Source: Dysgonomonas sp. BGC7
Lineage (GTDB): Bacteria > Bacteroidota > Bacteroidia > Bacteroidales > Dysgonomonadaceae
Length of the DNA: 64,000 nt
Reading direction: 5' to 3'
NCBI RefSeq assembly: GCF_001261735.1
Contig: NZ_CVRP01000009.1
Span: 62,001 to 126,000, forward strand
Shown here piece after piece: positions 35,641-44,240 of the stretch (positions within the stretch are counted from its first letter, which is position 1; each line of letters begins with the position of its first letter). Both the position numbers and the translations under genes were made by a program. The notes beneath the pieces are model-generated. The model did no database searches. It was not told where the DNA came from and was given only the letters and a program-made list of their open reading frames with translations.

Positions 35641-36075
35641 ATGGAAGTAAAAGTTATCAATAAATCCCATCATCCTTTGCCCCAATATGCAACTCCGTAT
35701 TCAGCAGGGGTTGATCTTAGGGCTAATATAACAGATTCTATAATTCTAAAACCATTGGAGAGAGTTCTTGTTCCCACAGGACTGTTTCTGGAACTGCCGC
35801 AAGGATATGAGGCGCAAATTCGTCCCCGTAGCGGACTTGCCTTTAAGCATGGGTTAACGGTTTTGAATTCTCCGGGAACTATAGATGCAGACTATAGAGG
35901 AGAAATCCGCGTTATATTAGTCAACTTATCAAATGATGAATTTGTTATAAACGATGGTGAAAGGATTTGTCAGATGGTAATTGCTGCTCATTCTCAGGTA
36001 GAATGGATCGAAGTTGAAGAAATTAACGAAACCGAGCGCGGAACCGGAGGCTTTGGACATACAGGAAAACAATAA
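35641..36075 (+). CDS. dut: dUTP diphosphatase
   Basis: The 144-residue protein has the five trimeric dUTPase motifs: SAGVDLRA (motif 1), [10 protein letters not shown] (motif 2), [13 protein letters not shown] (motif 3), RICQMVIA (motif 4) and the C-terminal [10 protein letters not shown] (motif 5). It hydrolyses dUTP to dUMP and pyrophosphate, keeping uracil out of DNA. ATG 35641 is used; a TTG two codons earlier is unlikely. It starts a conserved Bacteroidota order, dut-TPR-DUF4292-M23, with short gaps and overlaps suggesting one operon. Confidence 0.96.
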   Translation: MEVKVINKSHHPLPQYATPYSAGVDLRANITDSIILKPLERVLVPTGLFLELPQGYEAQIRPRSGLAFKHGLTVLNSPGTIDADYRGEIRVILVNLSNDEFVINDGERICQMVIAAHSQVEWIEVEEINETERGTGGFGHTGKQ

Positions 36076-36093
36076 TATAGTAACAGGCTTAGA

Positions 36094-37845
36094 ATGCAAA
36101 GAAAAATATTTGTTTATATATTCTTCTATTTAGTATCATGTGCATTTGCTTTTGCACAAAACAAAGATTCGATAAAGACAGATCTTACACAAGCTGGACA
36201 AGAAGACAATCGGCGTAAGTTCGATTACTTCTTCTATGAGGCCATGAATGCTAAATCCTTAGGTAAATACGATGTCGTATACGACTATCTCAAATACTGT
36301 ATGGCTATAGATTCGGCTAATGCAAATGTATTATATGAGCTTGGAAATTACTATAATTCAATAGATAGCAAAAGTAAAGCATTAGATTATTATCGCAAGG
36401 CTGTTAGTTATGCTGGTGATAATTATTCCTACAATATGGCTTACGCCTCTCTTTGTTTAGAGTTTAAGCAGTATAGTGATGCAATAGATCAATTCGAAAA
36501 GCTGGTACAAGAAGACCCTGACGATACGGAATTGTATGTTTACTTATCAGAATCGTATCGTATGGATGGTGATCTTCCGAATGCGGTGGCTACTTTAGAT
36601 AAGCTAGAGCAAATAGTAGGACTTAATGAGAAAATCAGCCTTCAAAAGTATCAGTTGTATACAATGATGAAGCAAGAGAAGAAAGCTTTTGCCGAAATTC
36701 AGAAGTATATAGATAAATATCCGCGAGAGATTCGTTATCAGATTCTTCTTGGAGATTTGTATCTGCAGGCAGGTAAAACTCACGATGCATTTATAGTATA
36801 TAGTAAAGCTAAGGCTATAGATCCGGAAGATCCGTACCTTATTTCGTCTATGGCTCAATATTATGAACAAACAAATAATAAAGCAGCGGCAGAAAACGAA
36901 TTGCAGACAGCTTTGATCAGTCCTAAAATGGATATTGACACAAAACTGGCTATTCTAGCACAGTATGTTGGTACATTGCAGCAAACAAAAAAAGACACGA
37001 AAGATGCAAATGCATTGTTCGATACGTTGATGATACAGCATCCGCAGGAGCCTAAACTGAACTTGATGTATGGAAATCTCCTCATGATTCAGAATAAGAA
37101 AGATGATGCCAGATTTCAGTATCAACTTTTTGCCGAAGCCAATCCTACGAATCCTGTAGGATGGGAGCAAATGCTTTCAACCGTTTTTCCCGATAGTTTA
37201 GATATGACTATCGATGTTTGTAAAAAAGCAATATCCTACAATACCGATCAGCCACAGTTCTATTTCTATTTAGGGGTTTCTGAATATATGAAAGAAGACT
37301 ACTCCAATGCATTAGATGCGCTGCAAAAAGGAGTTGTGTATGTTGATGAAAATAATAAAAGCTTACTTTCCGATTTTTATGGACAAATAGGAGACTTGTA
37401 TTATCACTTAGAGAAGACAGATAGTGCATTTATTTTTTATGACAAAGCTCTGTCTTATAATCCTAACAATCTGGGTGTGTTGAATAACTACAGTTACTTT
37501 CTGTCTGTGGCAAAGAAAGATTTGAATAAGGCCGAAAAGATGAGTAGTATTACTGTAAAAGCAGAGCCTTCCAATCCAACATATCTGGATACTTATGGCT
37601 GGATACTATTTGAGCAAGGAGCTTATGTTATTGCAAAAATATATATTGAGAATGCAATAAAATACAGTGAAGAGAAAAAAGAAGAAATTAGCGAAGAGGT
37701 GTTAGAACACTATGGCGATGTTCTTTATAAAACCGATGAGCCGGAAAAAGCCTTAGAGTACTGGATAAAAGCTAAAGAAAAAGGAAAGAATAAATCGAAA
37801 ACTTTAGATAGAAAAATAGAAACAAAAACTTACATTGCAGAATAA
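36094..37845 (+). CDS. Secreted tetratricopeptide-repeat protein
   Basis: The 583-residue protein has a signal peptide (MQRKIFVYIFF...AFAQ) followed by at least eleven TPR helical hairpins spanning most of the chain (for example NVLYELGNYYNSIDSKSKAL, VLNNYSYFLSVAKKDLNKAE). It ends in a Lys-rich tail. It acts as an envelope-located protein-protein scaffold; partners are unknown. It ends one base inside the start of the DUF4292 lipoprotein gene and lies just upstream of an EnvC-like gene, a conserved neighbourhood suggesting a joint role in envelope assembly. Confidence 0.85.
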   Translation: MQRKIFVYIFFYLVSCAFAFAQNKDSIKTDLTQAGQEDNRRKFDYFFYEAMNAKSLGKYDVVYDYLKYCMAIDSANANVLYELGNYYNSIDSKSKALDYYRKAVSYAGDNYSYNMAYASLCLEFKQYSDAIDQFEKLVQEDPDDTELYVYLSESYRMDGDLPNAVATLDKLEQIVGLNEKISLQKYQLYTMMKQEKKAFAEIQKYIDKYPREIRYQILLGDLYLQAGKTHDAFIVYSKAKAIDPEDPYLISSMAQYYEQTNNKAAAENELQTALISPKMDIDTKLAILAQYVGTLQQTKKDTKDANALFDTLMIQHPQEPKLNLMYGNLLMIQNKKDDARFQYQLFAEANPTNPVGWEQMLSTVFPDSLDMTIDVCKKAISYNTDQPQFYFYLGVSEYMKEDYSNALDALQKGVVYVDENNKSLLSDFYGQIGDLYYHLEKTDSAFIFYDKALSYNPNNLGVLNNYSYFLSVAKKDLNKAEKMSSITVKAEPSNPTYLDTYGWILFEQGAYVIAKIYIENAIKYSEEKKEEISEEVLEHYGDVLYKTDEPEKALEYWIKAKEKGKNKSKTLDRKIETKTYIAE

Positions 37846-38690
37846 TGATAGAAGTGAATAGACTAAATAAAATATTGTTGGCATTAGCCATTGTATTTTC
37901 TGTTTTATTGTTCAACGGATGTAAATCTAAAAAAATAGTAAGTTCGGAGAATGCTGAGCTGGAAAATAAAACTCATACAAAAGTAATAGATGATGTTTTA
38001 AATACAGAGATTCAGTATAATTCGATCTATTCTAAAGGAAGTATCTCTCTGAACGGAAGTATGAAACTTCCAGCTGTATATAAATTGATTAAAGACAGTA
38101 TATTGCAAGCCTCTGTCCGAATCCCTTTTATAGGGGGAGAAGCTATGCGGATGACGATAACTCCTGATAGTATAATCATTATCGATCGGAGAAATAGACA
38201 ATACGTAGCCGAAGATTTCAGGAATTCAGCTTTAGCAAAAAGCTTCGATTTTAATTTTTATAATTTACAGGCATTATTCACAAATAAGCTATTTCTTCCC
38301 GGAAAAAAAAATGTAGCTAAGTCTGAATATAATAAGATGGATATCTCTGCAACACAGACAATGTATATGTTGCAGACAAAAGATAAGAATAATATGAAGT
38401 ATACCTTTGCAGTAGATGCTTCTAATCATATTGTATCTACTCTGATATACAATGGAGGTAAAAATATTACTTTAGAATGGACTTATAGTGACTTTATAGA
38501 AGATGCCGGTCGTACCTATCCTACAAGTATAATGGCTAAGGCGGATATTGCAAAGAAGCGCCTTAATCTGGGCTTTGTTTTCGATAAACTGGAGATTGAT
38601 AAAGATTTTGATATAGATAATTCTGTAAGTTCTAAATACAAAAAAGTAAGTATCCTTGAATTGATAGAGACATATATAAAGTTGAAATGA
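37845..38690 (+). CDS. DUF4292 family lipoprotein
   Basis: The 281-residue protein has a lipobox (LLFNGC) followed by KSKKIVSSE. The body has LolA/LolB-like beta-strand segments (SKGSISLNGSMKLPAVYKL, DKNNMKYTFAVDASNHIVST, YPTSIMAKADIAKKRLNLGF). DUF4292 proteins are conserved in Bacteroidota next to a TPR and an M23 gene, and their fold has been proposed to handle lipoproteins; that role is inferred. Start overlaps the TPR stop by one base and the stop overlaps the M23 start by four, so the three are translationally coupled. Confidence 0.88.
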   Translation: MIEVNRLNKILLALAIVFSVLLFNGCKSKKIVSSENAELENKTHTKVIDDVLNTEIQYNSIYSKGSISLNGSMKLPAVYKLIKDSILQASVRIPFIGGEAMRMTITPDSIIIIDRRNRQYVAEDFRNSALAKSFDFNFYNLQALFTNKLFLPGKKNVAKSEYNKMDISATQTMYMLQTKDKNNMKYTFAVDASNHIVSTLIYNGGKNITLEWTYSDFIEDAGRTYPTSIMAKADIAKKRLNLGFVFDKLEIDKDFDIDNSVSSKYKKVSILELIETYIKLK

Positions 38691-39964
38691 GACTGTTAGT
38701 TTTTGTACTTATATTCCTTTTTGGTATCTCTGCCTTTGCCCAGACCTCGAGAATAAAAGAGCTGGAAAGGCAAAGGAAGGAGGCTTTGCTCGAAATTACG
38801 AATACAAATAAGCTCCTTACCGAAACCCGAAAGAGCACAAATACACTTTTGGACAGGATAAAACTAATATCTAATCAAATATTTTCAAGACAAAAAGTAC
38901 TAGGACTACTGGAGCAAGAAATAGGAGGTATAGGAGTAGAGCAAACACGTATCGAAGCTGAAATAGTAAGCTTAGAGGCTGAACTTAAAGATAAACAAAG
39001 CAGCTATGCCAAAGCTATAGATGGAATGTTACAGAATCGTCAGAGCGAAAACCGTATTTTATTTGTGTTGTCGGGAAAATCTTTGACCGAATCATATAGA
39101 AGACTTCGTTATTTACGCGATTATTCTGAATGGAGAAAGGATCAGGCAAATGAAATAAAAGAGAAAAGTGCTAATCTTAAGGAGAGAAAAGAAGCTTTAA
39201 GTAAGACAAAAACTGAAAAAACAGCATTGCTAAATCAGCGAACAACAGAGCAGACTAATCTGAAAAAAGAAGAAGACGATTATCAGAAAGAAGTAACGGA
39301 CGCTCAGAAAAAACAAAAAGACCTTCAAAAAATACTTAATCAGAAGCAACAACAAGCTAACGCTTTAGATAGGCAGATAGCTAAACTCATAGCAGAAGAA
39401 GTTGCCCGACAGGAACGAGAGGCAAAACGTATTGCGGAAGAAAAAGCTAAAGCAGAGGCTGCAAAAGGAAATAAAGGAAAAGAATCGAAAGAGAGAACTA
39501 AGCCTAGCATTACGGTGCCTAGCAAAAAAATGTCCTCTGAGAATGTTGTATTATCTAATAATTTCGCTTCCAACAAAGGTAAACTGCCTTATCCTATTTC
39601 CGGTAATTATGTTATTACTACCCGATTTGGTACTCATCAACATAGTAAGTGGAATGTGACTACATCCAGTAGCGGTATAGATATACGCTCACAGGCCGGA
39701 GCTGAGGCTAAAGCTGTCTTTAATGGAGAGGTTACGTATGTTGCTGCTATACCCGGATACAATACCTGTATTATAATGAGACATGGCAATTATTATACTT
39801 TTTATGGAAATATAGAAAGTATATATGTAAAGCAGGGAGACAAAATAAAAACAGGGCAATCTTTAGGGAAAGTATATACAGACCCTGATACGGGAGCATC
39901 TCAGATTCATTTTCAGCTTTGGCAAAAAACGACGAAACTCAATCCTGAGCCTTGGCTTAGATAA
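38687..39964 (+). CDS. EnvC-like M23 (LytM) protein, probably a non-catalytic amidase activator
   Basis: The 425-residue protein has a signal peptide (ends ISAFAQ), a long coiled coil (about residues 22-270, rich in Glu, Lys and Gln) and a C-terminal LytM domain (about 295-425). The zinc site is degenerate. In the normal HxGxD motif the His is Ser328 (SSGIDIRS, Asp332 kept), and the usual HxHFE is QIHFQ, so two metal ligands are missing. This is the state of EnvC-type proteins that activate cell-wall amidases instead of cutting peptidoglycan. Its placement with DUF4292 and TPR genes is conserved. Confidence 0.88.
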   Translation: MRLLVFVLIFLFGISAFAQTSRIKELERQRKEALLEITNTNKLLTETRKSTNTLLDRIKLISNQIFSRQKVLGLLEQEIGGIGVEQTRIEAEIVSLEAELKDKQSSYAKAIDGMLQNRQSENRILFVLSGKSLTESYRRLRYLRDYSEWRKDQANEIKEKSANLKERKEALSKTKTEKTALLNQRTTEQTNLKKEEDDYQKEVTDAQKKQKDLQKILNQKQQQANALDRQIAKLIAEEVARQEREAKRIAEEKAKAEAAKGNKGKESKERTKPSITVPSKKMSSENVVLSNNFASNKGKLPYPISGNYVITTRFGTHQHSKWNVTTSSSGIDIRSQAGAEAKAVFNGEVTYVAAIPGYNTCIIMRHGNYYTFYGNIESIYVKQGDKIKTGQSLGKVYTDPDTGASQIHFQLWQKTTKLNPEPWLR

Positions 39965-39975
39965 TCTTTGTTGCT

Positions 39976-40794
39976 ATGGCTAAAGAAAGGCTGATAGAGC
40001 TGCCCAAAATAGTTGATCGACGGGGAACCCTTTCTTTTTTAGAGGCAGGAAATCATATTCCTTTTAATATATCTTGCGCTTATTGGATTTATGATGTGCC
40101 GAAGGACAAGGAGAGGTTCGTTTTCAGAGATCAATATAAGTTCGTCATAGTCCTTTCTGGAAGTTTAGATGTTCTGTTAAATGATGGTCAGGAAAAAAGG
40201 AAATACACACTCAGTTGCCCTAGTGATGCTCTTTATATTCCAAATAAAGTCTACTGGAGTTTTGATAACTTCTCTGCGAATACTTGTTGTTTGATTATAG
40301 CGTCAGATATTTGTGGCGAATACAGTTCCCTATATAAGAAGTCTGCCACTAAACATTCTCCAATCATCGGAGAAAAAGAATATACTGTATTTGACTGCTC
40401 ACTCATTCAACTTCCTACCATAGAAAACAATACTGGAGATATTGCATCTGTTAGCTCTTCCGAAAATATACCATTCCATATAAAACGATTATTTTATATT
40501 TATGATATTCCATTAGGGACGGAAAGAGGTATGCATGCTCATAAGTATTGTCACGAGGTGCTTATTGCAGCAATCGGTAGTTTCGAAGTGGAACTCAATG
40601 ATGGAGCAAATAAGAAAACGGTTTTATTGAACTGCCCTACATACGGACTTTACATTCCACCTGGAGTGTGGGCTGTAGAAAAGGCGTATTCTTCAGATGT
40701 TACGTGTTTGGTGCTGGCTTCCGAAATATATGATGAGGAAGGCTATATTAATACATATTCCGAATTTAAAAAATATCGAAGGCATGAAGATTGA
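39976..40794 (+). CDS. Tandem WxcM/FdtA-type cupin protein (sugar nucleotide ketoisomerase-like)
   Basis: The 272-residue protein is two copies of an approximately 130-residue cupin. The second copy (about 142-265) has RGMHAHKYCHEVLIAAIGSF and a YIPPGVWAVE end, the pattern of dTDP-6-deoxy-hexulose 3,4-ketoisomerases with catalytic His residues. The first copy (about 7-125) follows the same strand order (YKFVIVLSGSLDVLLNDGQE, YIPNKVYWSFDNF) but has FRDQYK where the histidines should be. The N-terminal unit is therefore probably structural. A role in surface-sugar biosynthesis is by family. The gene overlaps the next one by 11 bases. Confidence 0.82.
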   Translation: MAKERLIELPKIVDRRGTLSFLEAGNHIPFNISCAYWIYDVPKDKERFVFRDQYKFVIVLSGSLDVLLNDGQEKRKYTLSCPSDALYIPNKVYWSFDNFSANTCCLIIASDICGEYSSLYKKSATKHSPIIGEKEYTVFDCSLIQLPTIENNTGDIASVSSSENIPFHIKRLFYIYDIPLGTERGMHAHKYCHEVLIAAIGSFEVELNDGANKKTVLLNCPTYGLYIPPGVWAVEKAYSSDVTCLVLASEIYDEEGYINTYSEFKKYRRHED

Positions 40795-41716
40795 ATTGTA
40801 TAAGCCTGAATATAAGGTTGCCTGGGATGAGTTTGTAAGCAACTCGAAGAATGGAACATTTCTATTCTATAGAGATTTTATGGAATATCACCAAGATCGG
40901 TTTAATGATTATTCCCTTATGTTTTATATCAATGATATTCTTGTGGCAATAATGCCCGGCCATATAGAAAACAAAGTGTATTATTCTCACAAAGGGCTTA
41001 CATATGGTGGTCTGATAATGAGTCCGAAAACGACAGCAGTAGATGTACTGAAAATCTTTGAACATCTTACTGTTACTTTTCGTCATCAGGGAATTAAAAA
41101 GGTTGTATATAAGGCAATCCCTCATATATATCATAATATGCCGGCAGAAGAGGACCTGTATGCTCTGTTTCGGTACAAAGCTATTCTTTCGGCACGAAGT
41201 ATATCATCTTCGATCTATTTGTCAGATAAACCGAGATACTCGGAACTAAGACGGAGAAGTTTGAAAAAGGCAGAGAAGAATGGATTGGTTGTTCAAGAGT
41301 CTAGTGATTTTGCTTTGTTTTGGCAAATTCTGTCTCAGAATTTGGAAGAGAGGCATAATGTACAGCCCGTTCACTCATTGACAGAAATTGTATATCTGAA
41401 AGAGAAGTTTCCTGATAATATTCATCTGTATTTAGTTTCCGATAGCAATCAGACTCTAGGAGGATGCGTTGTTTTCGAAACAGAAAAGGTTTCGCATATT
41501 CAATATATAGCAGCAACGGCAGACGGAAAGAGCTTAGGTGCTGTAGATATTGTTATCGATTATATTATTAATATAGCATATCCGCATAAGGCTTATTTCG
41601 ACTATGGCACATCTACCGAACAAGGAGGTATGTTTCTTAACGAAGGGCTTGTTTTTCAGAAAGAGGGATTCGGGGCAAGAGTTATAGTGTACGATACATA
41701 TACAATAGATTTGTAA
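40784..41716 (+). CDS. FemAB/GNAT-like acyltransferase
   Basis: The 310-residue protein starts at ATG 40784 (MKIELYKPEYKVAWDEFV), which overlaps the cupin stop by 11 bases; an earlier in-frame ATG at 40697 would lie deep inside the cupin gene. Features are the FemAB-like opening SKNGTFLFYRDFMEYHQDRF, tandem GNAT halves (YSHKGLTYGGLIMSPK, LYLVSDSNQTLGGCVVFE) and a basic LRRRSLKKAEKNGL loop. It may transfer an acyl or aminoacyl group to a sugar or peptide made with the neighbouring cupin enzyme; this is inference. No aminotransferase or glycosyltransferase lies beside it. Confidence 0.78.
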   Translation: MKIELYKPEYKVAWDEFVSNSKNGTFLFYRDFMEYHQDRFNDYSLMFYINDILVAIMPGHIENKVYYSHKGLTYGGLIMSPKTTAVDVLKIFEHLTVTFRHQGIKKVVYKAIPHIYHNMPAEEDLYALFRYKAILSARSISSSIYLSDKPRYSELRRRSLKKAEKNGLVVQESSDFALFWQILSQNLEERHNVQPVHSLTEIVYLKEKFPDNIHLYLVSDSNQTLGGCVVFETEKVSHIQYIAATADGKSLGAVDIVIDYIINIAYPHKAYFDYGTSTEQGGMFLNEGLVFQKEGFGARVIVYDTYTIDL

Positions 41717-41893
41717 AGATGAATTAGCAAATGATATATAATCATTTTCATATTAGTCATACTTGCCGTATATTTGTTCTCATCTAAGATAAGTGATGTA
41801 GTACGAAAAAAAATAGAAGGTGTATTTCGTCTTGGATAGATGCGAAAAATGAATAAGACTCTGTAGAAAGCGACAATATATAAAGGAAAAAAC

Positions 41894-42634
41894 ATGAAAG
41901 AAAAAGAAATGATTTTCGGTATACGTGCTGTGATAGAAGCAATAGAAGCCGGAAAAGAAATAGATAAAGTAATTGTAAAAAGAGAGCTTCAAGGCGATTT
42001 GTCTAAAGAGTTGTTTTCGGTTCTTAAAACTCACAATATATCAGTTCAACGTGTTCCTAACGAGCGGCTGGATAGGTTTACCCGTAAAAATCATCAGGGA
42101 GTAATAGCGTTCTTATCAGCTATAACGTACGAAAAAATTGAAGATATCGTTCCTTTTTTATATGAGAATGGAAAAGATCCTTTTATTCTGGTTTTAGACG
42201 GTCTGACTGATGTGCGTAATTTTGGCGCTATTGCCCGAACCTGCGAAGTAGCAGGCGTAAATGCAATAGTGATACCGGCTAAAGGTAGTGTTACAGTAAA
42301 TGCCGATGCTGTAAAAACATCTGCAGGAGCATTACTTAAAATTCCCGTGTGCAAAGAACAGAGCTTGACTCAAGCCATTCAGTTCCTTAAAAATAGCGGA
42401 ATAAAAGTAGTTGCTGCTACAGAACGGGGTGCTGAAATGTATACGAAGGTTGATTTTCGTGGACCTGTTGCTTTTGTAATGGGAGCAGAAGATGTTGGTG
42501 TATCGAATGACAACTTGCGTATAGCAGATAATCTAGTGAAGATTCCACAGTTTGGCACCATCGGTTCACTGAATGTATCGGTAGCTGCCGGGGTACTCAT
42601 TTATGAAGCAATACGTCAGAGAGAATCAAATTAA
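41894..42634 (+). CDS. rlmB: 23S rRNA (guanosine-2251-2'-O)-methyltransferase RlmB
   Basis: The 246-residue SpoU/TrmH-family protein has an N-terminal substrate-binding domain (FGIRAVIEAIEAGKEIDKV) and the knotted SPOUT domain with motif 1 DVRNFGAIARTCEVAG, motif 2 FVMGAEDVGVS and motif 3 IPQFGTIGSLNVSVAAGV. It is the full length expected for RlmB/TrmH members. A close paralogue such as TrmH cannot be fully excluded, but the N-terminal domain fits RlmB. The gene ends 11 bases before ridA. Confidence 0.9.
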   Translation: MKEKEMIFGIRAVIEAIEAGKEIDKVIVKRELQGDLSKELFSVLKTHNISVQRVPNERLDRFTRKNHQGVIAFLSAITYEKIEDIVPFLYENGKDPFILVLDGLTDVRNFGAIARTCEVAGVNAIVIPAKGSVTVNADAVKTSAGALLKIPVCKEQSLTQAIQFLKNSGIKVVAATERGAEMYTKVDFRGPVAFVMGAEDVGVSNDNLRIADNLVKIPQFGTIGSLNVSVAAGVLIYEAIRQRESN

Positions 42635-42645
42635 ATATAGATATA

Positions 42646-43023
42646 ATGAAAAAAGTAATAGCAACAACTAACGCCCCTGCGGCTATAGGCCCTTATAGTC
42701 AGGCAATAGAAGTGAACGGAATGTTATTCATTTCAGGTCAGATACCTATTGATCCGTCTACAGGTGAATTTCCTTCCGGAGGAATAAAAGAGCAAACAGA
42801 GCAATCGTTTAAAAATATAAAAGCAATACTGGCAGAAGCGGGACTAACTATGGATAATGTAGTTAAAACTACAGTACTGCTTGCTGATATAGCTTATTTT
42901 GGAGGAATGAATGAAGTATATGCAGAACAGTTCTCCGGCTCATTCCCGGCTCGCTCTGCATTTGCTGCAAGAGATCTTCCTAAAGGGGCAATGGTAGAGA
43001 TAGAAGTAATAGCTGTACGCTAA
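42646..43023 (+). CDS. ridA: RidA family reactive-intermediate deaminase
   Basis: The 125-residue protein contains AIGPYSQAIEVNGMLFISGQ and the C-terminal FPARSAFAARDLPKGAMVEIEVIAVR with the active-site Arg. It is the standard trimeric YjgF/RidA protein that hydrolyses 2-aminoacrylate and related enamines released by PLP enzymes. Gap to rlmB is 11 bases, so the two are probably co-transcribed. Confidence 0.95.
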   Translation: MKKVIATTNAPAAIGPYSQAIEVNGMLFISGQIPIDPSTGEFPSGGIKEQTEQSFKNIKAILAEAGLTMDNVVKTTVLLADIAYFGGMNEVYAEQFSGSFPARSAFAARDLPKGAMVEIEVIAVR

Positions 43024-43097
43024 TTCTTGTATAAAAAGTCTTTTAAATAAAATATACTTACAATTATTGCGTTTCTGAATGTAGAAACTCGAAAAAG

Positions 43098-44162
43098 ATG
43101 ACTATTGACGAAAAGTATATGTACAGATGTTTGCAACTCTCCCTTAATGGAAGAGGTGCAGTAAGCCCCAATCCGATGGTGGGGGCGGTGATTGTACATA
43201 ACGATAGAATAATAGGAGAAGGCTATCATCGTCAGTACGGTAAGGCTCATGCTGAAGTAAACGCTATAAGTAGCGTGAAAGATAAATCGCTATTGAAAGA
43301 GGCGACGATATATGTGTCGTTAGAGCCTTGTTCTCATTATGGAAAAACACCTCCATGTGCCCAGTTGATTATCGACTCGAAAATACCTCGTGTCGTAGTT
43401 GCATGCTTAGATCCTTACCCTGCTGTTTCTGGAAGAGGTGTTAGTATGTTGAAAGCTGCCGGAGTTAGTGTTGTCGTTGGGGTGTTAGAAGCAGAGGCTA
43501 TAGAACTCAATAAAGAGTTTTTTGTGTCTCAAACCCAAAAGCGTCCTTATATCTATCTTAAATGGGCACAAACCCAAGACGGATTTATAGATAAAGATCG
43601 GGGTGATGGAGATAAGGCTGAGCCTACTCCAATATCCAATGAGTTTTCTAAAATGCTTGTGCATAAGAAGAGGTCGGAAGTGAGGGCAATCATGATAGGT
43701 ACTAATACAGCAATAAAAGATAACCCTTCGTTAACCACTCGGCTTTGGAGTGGAAATAGTCCGATACGAGTAGTTCTTGATAGAACTCTGCGTATACCTT
43801 CTCAGTACAATATCTTTGATGGGAAAGTAAGAACAATAATTTTTACTGAAAAAGAACCTGGTAAAAGACTGGAGAATGTTCACTTTGAAGTTGTTGATTT
43901 TAATGAAAATGTATTCGAGAATATTTTTTCGAAATTGAATAATTATAATATTGATTCACTGCTTGTTGAAGGCGGTAGCGAACTGCTACAGGCTCTGATC
44001 GATAAAGGATTATGGGATGAGGCATATATAGAAACTTCAGACATCAGGTTTGGAGGGGGAGTGAAGGCTCCAAAAATTGCCGGAGCTATTGTGGAAGAAC
44101 ATCTTTGGAGGACGTCTAAACATGTTCATCTGAAAGGTTTTTGTAACTATAAAATTGTATAA
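43098..44162 (+). CDS. ribD: Bifunctional diaminohydroxyphosphoribosylaminopyrimidine deaminase / 5-amino-6-(5-phosphoribosylamino)uracil reductase
   Basis: The 354-residue protein has an N-terminal cytidine-deaminase-like zinc domain (SPNPMVGAVIV, HAEVNAI with the His-Ala-Glu pair, EPCSHYGKTPPCAQ with the two Cys) and a C-terminal RibD reductase domain (about 150-350, YIYLKWAQTQDG, MIGTNTAIKDNPSLTTR, SLLVEGGSELLQALID). It catalyses the second and third steps of riboflavin synthesis in the cytoplasm. The other rib genes are not nearby. Length and motifs are complete. Confidence 0.96.
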   Translation: MTIDEKYMYRCLQLSLNGRGAVSPNPMVGAVIVHNDRIIGEGYHRQYGKAHAEVNAISSVKDKSLLKEATIYVSLEPCSHYGKTPPCAQLIIDSKIPRVVVACLDPYPAVSGRGVSMLKAAGVSVVVGVLEAEAIELNKEFFVSQTQKRPYIYLKWAQTQDGFIDKDRGDGDKAEPTPISNEFSKMLVHKKRSEVRAIMIGTNTAIKDNPSLTTRLWSGNSPIRVVLDRTLRIPSQYNIFDGKVRTIIFTEKEPGKRLENVHFEVVDFNENVFENIFSKLNNYNIDSLLVEGGSELLQALIDKGLWDEAYIETSDIRFGGGVKAPKIAGAIVEEHLWRTSKHVHLKGFCNYKIV

Positions 44163-44174
44163 ATATTAGATTTA

Positions 44175-44207
44175 TTGACGCGTAAGCCGAAATTCTTTCT
44201 ATTTTTG
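44175..44207 (+). promoter_or_regulatory. Candidate promoter for the DUF6242-type lipoprotein gene
   Basis: TTG at 44175-44177 is followed after 22 bases by TATTTTTG (44200-44207), a perfect TAnnTTTG -7 box, 34 bases before the start codon. Spacing is at the long end of the usual range. Confidence 0.45.
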
Positions 44208-44240
44208 CAAATTGATATTTGAATAAACTTATTTAAACTA

